In this document: positions 7,501-13,083 of the stretch, one piece after another
How the letters are laid out: each line of letters begins with the position of its first letter
Position numbering within the stretch: the stretch's first letter is position 1
DNA from: an uncultured Planctomycetaceae bacterium
GTDB taxonomy: Bacteria > Planctomycetota > Planctomycetia > Pirellulales > UBA1268
DNA: 13,083 nt
Assembly (NCBI GenBank): GCA_937926325.1
Contig: CALAZQ010000131.1
Location: 1 to 13,083, forward strand
Reading direction: 5' to 3'
Made by a program: the position numbers and the translations under genes
Notes under the pieces: generated by a model
The model's database searches: none
Told to the model about the DNA's origin: nothing
What the model saw: the letters and a program-made list of their open reading frames with translations, nothing else

Positions 7501-8463
7501 TTACTCCTGCGGCTGCCTGGTGTGGAAGGCGAGAATCTGGTCCCAGGCCTCCTGGGGCGTTTCTGCATAGCTGAAGAGCGTCAGGTGCTCATCGGCGATC
7601 ACGCCTGAATCGGCCAGGAACTGAAAATCGACCACCCGCGACCAGTAGTCGCGGCCGAAGAGGATGATCGGAATCGGCTGCATCCGGTGCGTCTGTCGCA
7701 GCGTGAGCGTCTCGAACATCTCATCGAGAGTGCCAAAGCCGCCGGGGAACAGCACCGCCCCGGCCGCCCGCAGCACAAAGTGGAACTTCCGCAGGGCGAA
7801 ATACTTGAACTGAAAACAGAGCTCGGGGGTGATGAAGGGATTGGGCTGCTGCTCTGCCGGCAGCTTGATGTTCAGGCCGATCGATTTGCAGCCCACGTCG
7901 AACGCCCCACGATTGGCCGCCTCCATGATGCCGGGGCCGCCACCGGTGACAACCACATAGGCCCGCTCCTCCTCGCACTGGTTGTCGATCGAGACCAGCC
8001 GGGCAAACTCCCGAGCATCGTCGTAGTAGTGCGAGAAGCCAAGCAGTTGCTCGCTGCGGTGGACCTCGCGGGCGAGGGCGGCGTCGTCCGGAGTCGCGGC
8101 CAGGTTCCGGCGGGCCTCAGCCAGCCGCCGTTCCGCCGCCGTCTTTTCCACGATCTGTGTCCCGCCGAAGACGATGATCGTCGAGGTGATGTTGTCGGCC
8201 TGGAAGGCAAGCTCGGCCTTGCCCAGTTCCAGCAGCATGCGAACCCCCCGCATCTCCTCGCGTTCAAGCAGGCCCCGATCGTCCTGGGCCAGGCTGTAGC
8301 TGGGCGACCGCAGAATCTCCTCCATGTTTTCGGCGACGTAGGAGACGTCATTGCCGAGGATGGTGCTGGGGAGCACCGGACAGCTCTCGCCGTGGGTTTC
8401 GCTCCACGGTGGGCCACCCTGGTTGCTGGTGTCGGGCGAACGGGCTGATGGCTTTTTGCTCAT
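7501..8463 (-). CDS. LOG-family (TIGR00730-like) Rossmann-fold protein, long form
   Basis: This 320-residue protein carries the signature of the LOG family (cytokinin riboside 5'-monophosphate phosphoribohydrolase): GGGPGIMEAANRG (174-186) and PGGFGTLDE (240-248), with LRKFHF (224-229) in the place of the usual Arg-containing motif. Such enzymes hydrolyse nucleoside 5'-monophosphates to a free base and ribose 5-phosphate; the bacterial substrate is often unknown. It is longer than the ~190-residue short forms, with about 90 extra N-terminal residues and a helical insert of about 50 residues (107-165) between the first strand and GGGPG, as in the larger type II class. The ATG at 8463 has GGAG 8 nt upstream; the GTG at 8472 sits directly on that GGA and is less likely. 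It is the last gene of the - strand block. Confidence 0.9.
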   Translation of the reverse strand: MSKKPSARSPDTSNQGGPPWSETHGESCPVLPSTILGNDVSYVAENMEEILRSPSYSLAQDDRGLLEREEMRGVRMLLELGKAELAFQADNITSTIIVFGGTQIVEKTAAERRLAEARRNLAATPDDAALAREVHRSEQLLGFSHYYDDAREFARLVSIDNQCEEERAYVVVTGGGPGIMEAANRGAFDVGCKSIGLNIKLPAEQQPNPFITPELCFQFKYFALRKFHFVLRAAGAVLFPGGFGTLDEMFETLTLRQTHRMQPIPIILFGRDYWSRVVDFQFLADSGVIADEHLTLFSYAETPQEAWDQILAFHTRQPQE

Positions 8464-8530
8464 GGTGGTCACTCCAGGACAGCCCGACTCTCAATCGCGG
8501 GGCAGGATGTCTTCCATTGATACATCCCGG

Positions 8531-8690
8531 TCAGACGATCGACCATGCCACTGGGCGGCGGCTGGCTCGCCATGCCCCAAAAAGGCCCGCTTGGGCGGCA
8601 TCCCCGGCCTGGAACTTGGCGAAATCACCGGGGGGCAGGTCGAGCAGGTCGGGGCTTGGGATCCTGGCGACGATCGACCGATCGGCTCCT
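8531..8690 (-). other. Likely true C-terminal coding segment in a shifted frame
   Basis: Read one base offset from the preceding gene, this stretch encodes about 52 residues beginning near ADRSIVARIPSPDLLDLPPG and ending WSIV before a TGA at 8531-8533. The codons show the strong G/C third-position bias of neighbouring genes, while the nominal frame here has weak bias and an Arg/Pro-rich product. The simplest reading is a one-base insertion (or two-base loss) near 8690, from real mutation or sequencing/assembly error. A separate overlapping gene is possible, but no start codon with a ribosome binding site is apparent. Confidence 0.5.
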
Positions 8691-9446
8691 GCCCGCCAGC
8701 GTGAGGGCCGCCTCGTCGAGCCGGAGCGACTCAATCTGCCAGCGACGGCCCGGCTGTCGAGGCTCTTCTGCCGCCCCGGTGGACCGGTCAACCAGCTGCT
8801 CGGGTATGGTAACCAGCAGCAGGCTGCGGTCACGGAACCGCTGCATGTCGGTTTCCAGGCCAGCCTTGGCCATCCGGTTGCCGCATTCCCGGAGCACCGC
8901 GTCACGGGGCAGCGGCAGACTGCCGAGCCCGGCCCGCCGCACCGTCAGCACAAACTGATTGGCAGCCCGCAGGCTCACTTCGACCTCCGCCCAGGCGACC
9001 GCCGTCACCCCCCAGGCGGTCACCTCGATGCCGATGCGGGCCAGCTTCGGCGCGAACTCAACCCGCGGTCGCGAGAGCCGCCCCCAGGCCGAGCGGCCCA
9101 GCAGTTCGGGATGGTTCCGCGGCAGGTCATAGCCCAACCAGGCGTTGATTGCATGTTGGCTCATCTCCACCCCCCATGGTCCCTCACGGTCTACGGCGGC
9201 GACCACCGCCGCCGCTTCTGTCACGAATCGTCCCGCCAGGGCCTCGGCATCCGAGCCGAGCCCAACCACCCGCCGGTAGAAGGCGGGCGGCGTTGTCACC
9301 ACCAAGCCGCCGGTCAACAACAAGGCGAGTAGCCCACCAACAATGGCCGGCGGCAGCCAGCGGCGGCGAATCCGACAGCCGGCGGCCGGCCGGACGGGTT
9401 GTTCCTGCCCGTCCGGCCGTTCGGCGGTTGCCGCCACTGTGCTCAT
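8625..9446 (-). CDS. Membrane-anchored protein of unknown function, probably frameshifted at the 3' end
   Basis: I do not recognise a named family with certainty. The 273-residue reading has a basic stretch RIRRR (25-29), one TM helix (about 31-51) and an extracytoplasmic region. It contains INAWLGYDLPRNHPELL (100-116) and SLPLPRDAVL (176-185), a pattern I associate with planctomycete proteins of unknown function; the layout recalls DUF2140/YpmS-like membrane-anchored proteins, but only loosely. The ATG at 9446 has GGAG 7 nt upstream and is preferred over the TTG at 9467. It starts 38 nt after csrA and probably shares its transcript. GC3 is high through about residue 252 and then falls, and the last 21 residues become Arg/Pro-rich, while another frame takes over with coding-like composition, so the natural C-terminus is probably the one ending at 8531. 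Confidence 0.7.
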   Translation of the reverse strand: MSTVAATAERPDGQEQPVRPAAGCRIRRRWLPPAIVGGLLALLLTGGLVVTTPPAFYRRVVGLGSDAEALAGRFVTEAAAVVAAVDREGPWGVEMSQHAINAWLGYDLPRNHPELLGRSAWGRLSRPRVEFAPKLARIGIEVTAWGVTAVAWAEVEVSLRAANQFVLTVRRAGLGSLPLPRDAVLRECGNRMAKAGLETDMQRFRDRSLLLVTIPEQLVDRSTGAAEEPRQPGRRWQIESLRLDEAALTLAGRSRSVDRRQDPKPRPARPAPR

Positions 9447-9484
9447 GTCGTTCTCCGAAACCGGCAACGCCGCGGTGCAACTGC

Positions 9485-9706
9485 TCAGCCGGCAAGGCTG
9501 CAGAGCCGCGAAATCGGCAGCTCACCCGCACCCTCCAGATGGACTTCATCCACCGCCTCGACGTCCAGCTCGTCCCGCAGCACTTTCATGGTGGATGGGG
9601 CCTCAATCCCGATCCGCACCTTGTCGCCATTGACCCGCACCACCGTCACCACCACCGATTCTCCCACCCGAATCCGTTCATTCTGCTTCCGGGACAATAC
9701 CAGCAT
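9485..9706 (-). CDS. csrA: CsrA/RsmA-family carbon storage regulator
   Basis: This 73-residue protein opens with MLVLSRKQNERIRVG and continues through VRIGIEAPSTMKVLRDEL, the hallmark of CsrA. R44 in the VLRDE segment is the conserved RNA-binding Arg, and L4 and R6 in the first strand are also present. CsrA is a homodimer that binds ANGGA motifs in mRNA leaders, usually blocking translation. The C-terminal ~20 residues are longer than in E. coli CsrA (61 residues), within the normal range. The ATG at 9706 has GGAGG 5 nt upstream. The frame is open further upstream on the - strand, but that extension is not CsrA-like. No fliW is in the window, so the usual flagellar partner cannot be assessed. 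It heads a transcript that likely includes the membrane protein 38 nt downstream. Confidence 0.96.
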   Translation of the reverse strand: MLVLSRKQNERIRVGESVVVTVVRVNGDKVRIGIEAPSTMKVLRDELDVEAVDEVHLEGAGELPISRLCSLAG

Positions 9707-9711
9707 GCCAG

Positions 9712-9718
9712 CCTCCGT
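9712..9718 (-). promoter_or_regulatory. ANGGA motif overlapping the csrA ribosome binding site
   Basis: On the - strand the sequence ACGGAGG combines an ANGGA motif (ACGGA, 9714-9718) with the Shine-Dalgarno GGAGG (9712-9716), 5 nt before the csrA ATG. CsrA is known to repress translation by binding GGA motifs that overlap ribosome binding sites, so self-repression is plausible. One motif alone is weak evidence, because any Shine-Dalgarno preceded by AC would match. Confidence 0.35.
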
Positions 9719-9742
9719 TCGTGTTGATGGATGTGTCAGATG

Positions 9743-9771
9743 AATAGAGCCGAGAACTGTACAGGCGTCAA
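9743..9771 (-). promoter_or_regulatory. Sigma-70-like promoter for csrA
   Basis: On the - strand, TTGACG (9766-9771, 5 of 6 to the -35 consensus) and TCTATT (9743-9748, 4 of 6 to -10) are separated by 17 bp. A transcript starting near 9735 would have a leader of about 30 nt before the csrA ATG. It is the best promoter match I see in the window. Confidence 0.5.
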
Positions 9772-9935
9772 GTTTTTCCGGCGGGTGGACAGCACCGCGA
9801 CCAGAGGGCACCTGACGGCCTGGGCAAGATAGGCGCCAAGGGGGATATCGACCGTGCAGCCAGGCTTTCTTGGACGTGACGATTCCGCACGCAATGGTAC
9901 GGGTCATGCCGAATGGATGGCGCGACGAGGCAGCC

Positions 9936-10823
9936 TCAGTCGGCGTCGGCCTTGGTGTAGGCCGCCAGATCAACCTCCGCGGCGGCCGCCATACAGGCCT
10001 CGGCGTCGGCGATACGGTCGAGGTCGTCGGTTCGCAATGCAGGATGGATCCGGTGCACCGACCGCAGCTGCCGCTGCATCACCCCGGCCAGCGGGGTGCC
10101 TGAGAATCCTCCCCGGGGATCGGTCTCAAGCGTCACTTCTGCTGGCAGGCGGTCGGCCGCCGCCATCTCACGGTTGATCGCCAACCGTGGAAACGGGGGC
10201 ACTCCACCAGGATGCAACAACGCCCGCAGCAGGACCGCGGTGTCGGCAAACTGCTGGTAACGGTCAGCTAGGTCGGACGACGGTGCGGCGATGGTTTTCA
10301 CCCGGTAGCGAACCCGAGGGCCGATCAGTTCCAACTGGCTATCCTCCACCTGGATGCCCTCCCCGAAGCCTGGGCCACCGGCCCAGCAGATCAGCTTGTC
10401 GTCGGCCTGCCGGGCCCATTTCGCCAGCGACACGCTCAGCCGCTCCAACTGAATCGCATCGACCGTGGTGCGGACATTGCGGCGGGGATCGATCAGCACC
10501 ACCCGCTCCCGGGCCGGGTCATGGAGGATGATCTCACCGCCAAAGCCATCGTCGCTCTGCTCAGCAGGCGGGTTGCCGTCGGCTGGAGAGACCGCCAGAA
10601 AGTCCCAGGCGACATCGCGGGCAAACAGCGTCAGGCTCCGGGCCAGTGGCGCGTCGGCGTCACCGTCGAAGACCTCGGTTTCGACGCGAAGGGTGGCGGC
10701 ATCGTCAGCGGCTGGCACGACCGCCGCCGAGAACAGCAGCCAGGGCAATAGCCAGAGGGCAGGCGAGCAGCGGGCCCAGCAATTCGGCAACATTGGTCGA
10801 TCCGGCGAGCGGGAACGGAGCAT
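9936..10823 (-). CDS. Exported protein of unknown function (possible LolA-like fold)
   Basis: This 295-residue protein starts with a clear signal peptide: a basic N-terminus, a hydrophobic core ALWLLPWLLFSAAVV and a VPA|A site near residue 38. There is no lipobox Cys after it, so it should be soluble in the periplasm or outside. The mature part is β-rich, with segments such as GGEIILHDPARERVVLIDPR and RVRYRVKTI, reminiscent of LolA/RseB-like lipoprotein-carrier folds; this is an impression, not a domain match. I recognise no catalytic motif. The ATG at 10823 is chosen because AGGAGG lies 6 nt upstream; upstream in-frame residues are not protein-like. It is divergent from the antiporter gene and 229 nt upstream of csrA on the same strand, which has its own promoter. 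Confidence 0.75.
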   Translation of the reverse strand: MLRSRSPDRPMLPNCWARCSPALWLLPWLLFSAAVVPAADDAATLRVETEVFDGDADAPLARSLTLFARDVAWDFLAVSPADGNPPAEQSDDGFGGEIILHDPARERVVLIDPRRNVRTTVDAIQLERLSVSLAKWARQADDKLICWAGGPGFGEGIQVEDSQLELIGPRVRYRVKTIAAPSSDLADRYQQFADTAVLLRALLHPGGVPPFPRLAINREMAAADRLPAEVTLETDPRGGFSGTPLAGVMQRQLRSVHRIHPALRTDDLDRIADAEACMAAAAEVDLAAYTKADAD

Positions 10824-10961
10824 TTCAAACCTCCTCAGGATGTAGCAAATGCCCGCTCCGGCCCCCAGAGCGGTTCTCGGTGACACGCCGGACCTGGTGG
10901 TTTTTCTGGCACAACCAGGTATCACTTGATTGCCCACCCTGCCCCCTCCACCAGGCTCACC
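10824..10961. promoter_or_regulatory. Divergent intergenic region with two inverted repeats
   Basis: This 138-nt region separates the exported-protein gene (- strand) from the antiporter gene (+ strand). It holds CCGCTC/GAGCGG (10853-10858 and 10868-10873, 9-nt loop) and a longer inverted repeat (10892-10901 with 10911-10920) pairing at 9 of 10 positions around a 9-nt loop. Either could be an operator for both genes. I find no strong -35/-10 pair on either strand. Confidence 0.4.
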
Positions 10962-12983
10962 ATGTTCCTTGCCGACCTGCTTGTCGTTTTTGCGGTCACG
11001 GCCGTGGTCGTCTTTGTCTTCGGCCGGGCCCAGATTCCCAGCGTTATCGGGCTGCTGGTCTCGGGAGTGTTGGTCGGCCCCTACGGCCTCTCGTTGGTCG
11101 ATGATGTGGAGAGTGTCGAACTGCTCGCTGAAATCGGCGTGGTGGTGCTGCTGTTCACGGTGGGGCTCGAAATTTCACTGTCGCGGCTGCTGGTGATGCT
11201 GCCGCTGATGGCGCAGGTTGGGCTGCCGCAGATTGTCGGCACCACGCTGCTGGTGGCGGCAGCCACCTGGTGGCATCTGGGCTCACTGCCGCAGGCGATC
11301 TTTGCCGGCCTGCTGGTGGCGATGTCGAGTACGGCGATCGTGCTCAAGCTGCTCGCCGACCGGGGGCAGACCGCCGCCCCGCCCGGTCGCATCGCGGTGG
11401 CCGTGCTGCTGCTGCAAGACCTGCTGGTGGTGGTCGCCATGCTGGCGGTACCGCTGCTGGCAGCCGCGGCGGGGGTCGAGCCACCGGCCACCGACACCGT
11501 GGCCAGCCACGGCACCCATGCCGAGCCGCTGGTGGCCAATCCCCTGCTGGCGGTCCTCATCGGCTTTGGGGTGGTGGCCGCCGTGCTGGTGGCGGGCCGC
11601 CGGCTGATTCCCTGGGTGCTGCACGAGGTGGTGCGGCTGCGAAACCGCGAGCTGTTTCTGATTGTGCTGGTGCTGATCTGTCTCGGCACGGCGGCAATCA
11701 CCGCCAGGGTCGGCCTGTCGTTGGCCCTGGGGGCGTTTCTGGCGGGGCTGGCGTTGTCGGAGAGTGAGTACGGCCACCAGGCCTTTGCCGAGGTGCTGCC
11801 CTTCCGCGACACACTCGCCAGCCTCTTTTTTGTCTCGGTCGGCATGCTGCTCGACATCTCGTTTGTGGTCAGTCATTTCGGGCTGGTCTGCCTGGTGGTC
11901 ATCGGCATCGTGCTGGTCAAGCTGCTGGTCACCGCAGTACCGGCGATGTTCATTGGCTTTCCCTTGCGGACCGGCCTGATCGCCGGCGGCACGATTGCCC
12001 AGGTCGGAGAGTTTTCATTCGTGCTCGGCTCTCGCGGCGAAGAGGTTGGGCTGCTGGCGGCGGCCGATTACCAGGCCTTTCTCGCGGCAGCGGTGATGAC
12101 GATGGCCGCCACGCCAGTCGTGACCAGCCTGCTGCCACGACTCTGTGACCGGCTCGCCCACAGCCGCCGCTTTGGCCGGCTGTTTCACGAGCCGCCACCA
12201 CCGTCAGGCCGGGAGTTGTCCGACCATGTGGTGATCGCCGGCTTTGGCGTCAACGGCCGCAACCTGGCTGCCGCACTGACCGAGTTTGGCGTGCCCCACG
12301 TGATCCTCGAACTCAATCCCGAGACTGTTCGCCGCGAGCGGGCCACCGGCCTCGACATCCGTTACGGTGATTGCACTCGGGTGGCCATTCTGGAGCATGC
12401 GGGCATCGCCCGGGCCCGGGCCTATGTGGTGGCGATCTCCGACCCGGCCAGCGCTCGGCGGAGCGTGCGGGTCGCCCGTGACCTGGCCCCCGACACCCAG
12501 ATTCTCTGCCGCACCGAGTATCTGGCCGAGGTCGATGAACTGCGGCTGCTCGGGGCCGATGTGGTGGTGCCGGCCGAGTTTGAAACGGCGCTATCGATCT
12601 TCGAGCGGGTGCTCGGCATCTATGACGTCCCGGAGGAAACCATCGACGACCTCGTGGACGACCTCCGGCTGGAAAACTATGGCTTTCTCCGCGGTGGCGG
12701 CCGGCGGCTGGCCCTGCGGCCCGACGGCACACCCGACCTGTTCGACCAACTCGGCAGCTGCCGGATTCCGCCGGGCAGCGTGGTGGAGGGGCACTCGATC
12801 GGCAACCTCGGCATCCGGGCCGCGACCGGCGTGACGATCATCGCCGTCCGCCGGGCCGGCCAGTTGATCCGCAACCCCGGGGCCGACTTCCAGCTCCAGG
12901 CCGACGATGAAGTCTCGTTCGTCGGCAGCCGGGATGAGCGGGCCGCCGCCGGGCAATTGCTGGCGATGACCCTGAGCGAATGA
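10962..12983 (+). CDS. CPA2/Kef-type monovalent cation:proton antiporter with RCK domains
   Basis: This 673-residue inner-membrane protein has an N-terminal Na+/H+ exchanger domain (about 1-390, roughly 12 TM helices). It contains the family's LAEIGVVVLLFTVGLEIS, LLQDLLVV (Q152, D153), LALGAFLAGLALSESEYGHQ and GGTIAQVGEFSFVLGSRGEE segments. A TrkA-N (RCK) Rossmann domain follows from about 418, with GFGVNG (427-432) and an acidic residue (E450) after the second strand, both typical of NAD(H) binding, then a TrkA-C domain (about 585-665). These proteins exchange K+ or Na+ for H+ and are gated by nucleotides bound to the RCK domain; Kef and YbaL are the nearest named relatives, so I give no symbol. 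The ATG at 10962 precedes the first TM helix; no good Shine-Dalgarno is visible and a TTG at 10926 is an unlikely alternative. The gene diverges from the exported-protein gene. Confidence 0.92.
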   Translation: MFLADLLVVFAVTAVVVFVFGRAQIPSVIGLLVSGVLVGPYGLSLVDDVESVELLAEIGVVVLLFTVGLEISLSRLLVMLPLMAQVGLPQIVGTTLLVAAATWWHLGSLPQAIFAGLLVAMSSTAIVLKLLADRGQTAAPPGRIAVAVLLLQDLLVVVAMLAVPLLAAAAGVEPPATDTVASHGTHAEPLVANPLLAVLIGFGVVAAVLVAGRRLIPWVLHEVVRLRNRELFLIVLVLICLGTAAITARVGLSLALGAFLAGLALSESEYGHQAFAEVLPFRDTLASLFFVSVGMLLDISFVVSHFGLVCLVVIGIVLVKLLVTAVPAMFIGFPLRTGLIAGGTIAQVGEFSFVLGSRGEEVGLLAAADYQAFLAAAVMTMAATPVVTSLLPRLCDRLAHSRRFGRLFHEPPPPSGRELSDHVVIAGFGVNGRNLAAALTEFGVPHVILELNPETVRRERATGLDIRYGDCTRVAILEHAGIARARAYVVAISDPASARRSVRVARDLAPDTQILCRTEYLAEVDELRLLGADVVVPAEFETALSIFERVLGIYDVPEETIDDLVDDLRLENYGFLRGGGRRLALRPDGTPDLFDQLGSCRIPPGSVVEGHSIGNLGIRAATGVTIIAVRRAGQLIRNPGADFQLQADDEVSFVGSRDERAAAGQLLAMTLSE

Positions 12984-12993
12984 AGGGCGGCAG

Positions 12994-13016
12994 GCCGCTT
13001 GCAGCAACCGGCTTTT
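12994..13016 (+). terminator. Terminator-like hairpin after the antiporter gene
   Basis: An 8-bp stem with one mismatch (12994-13001 with 13005-13012, 3-nt loop CAG) begins 11 nt after the antiporter stop and is followed at once by TTTT. The U-run is short, so efficiency is uncertain. It overlaps the stop codon of the convergent partial gene by one base. Confidence 0.5.
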
Positions 13017-13083
13017 CAATCGGCGGCAGTGAAGAACCCCCGGTCGCGCAGCCAGTCCCGCAGGCGGTCGGGCCAGCTGGAGA
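13016..13083 (-). CDS. 3' end of a convergent gene, unidentified
   Basis: On the - strand the last 21 codons of an open frame run in from the window edge and end at TGA (13016-13018), giving a C-terminus that reads WPDRLRDWLRDRGFFTAAD. The third-position G/C bias and the convergent position after a terminator-like hairpin support a real gene, but the fragment is too short to name. Confidence 0.4.
   Translation of the reverse strand, partial: SSWPDRLRDWLRDRGFFTAAD

Noticed and set aside
7687..8448. 253-codon + strand frame opposite the LOG gene
   Set aside because: The - strand frame has the LOG signature motifs and a ribosome binding site; the + strand product has no family features.
8409..9332. 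307-codon + strand frame opposite the membrane protein gene
   Set aside because: The - strand frame has a TM segment, a ribosome binding site and better codon bias; the + frame is rich in His, Pro, Gln and Arg, typical of antisense reads.
9485..9973. Longer CsrA reading with an N-terminal extension to 9973
   Set aside because: CsrA proteins begin at MLVLSRK, which here has its own GGAGG site and promoter; the extension is not protein-like and would overlap the exported-protein gene.

Overview
This GC-rich window (codon third positions are mostly G or C) carries ordinary bacterial chromosomal genes: eight recognisable protein genes plus the tail of a ninth. I see no phage, transposase, CRISPR, tRNA or rRNA. 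The mix suggests a planctomycete: csrA outside any flagellar cluster, a very long SNF2 protein, a long-form LOG protein, an exported protein and a membrane-anchored protein of unknown function, and several genes with no visible Shine-Dalgarno. That assignment rests on general familiarity with such genomes, not on a search.

Layout. The left part (59-7360) is all on the + strand. It holds a Uma2-type PD-(D/E)XK nuclease-like protein, a 1213-residue SNF2-family DNA translocase with a degenerate SWIM-like N-terminus, and an OmpR/PhoB-type response regulator followed 30 nt later by its PhoR-type membrane histidine kinase. Upstream of the regulator is an 11-bp-period direct repeat that resembles a Pho box. 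The kinase gene ends convergently with the next block, and the gap holds a large imperfect inverted repeat built from CACGAAGG-like units plus a GC-rich hairpin.

The middle block (7501-10823) is on the - strand. In transcription order it holds an exported protein of unknown function, csrA (with a good promoter and an ANGGA motif over its ribosome binding site), a single-pass membrane protein whose 3' end looks frameshifted, and a LOG-family Rossmann-fold protein.

The right end returns to the + strand with a CPA2/Kef-type cation:proton antiporter carrying RCK (TrkA-N/TrkA-C) domains, followed by a terminator-like hairpin and the last 21 codons of a convergent - strand gene. The antiporter and the exported-protein gene diverge from a 138-nt region containing two hairpins.

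The only clear functional unit is the two-component pair, probably for phosphate or a similar envelope signal; the other neighbours have no obvious shared pathway. I did not find a convincing new multi-gene system. The items most worth a second look are the repeat at 7375-7479, the frame break near 8690, the Pho-box-like repeat at 4601-4622 and the degenerate SWIM region of the SNF2 protein.
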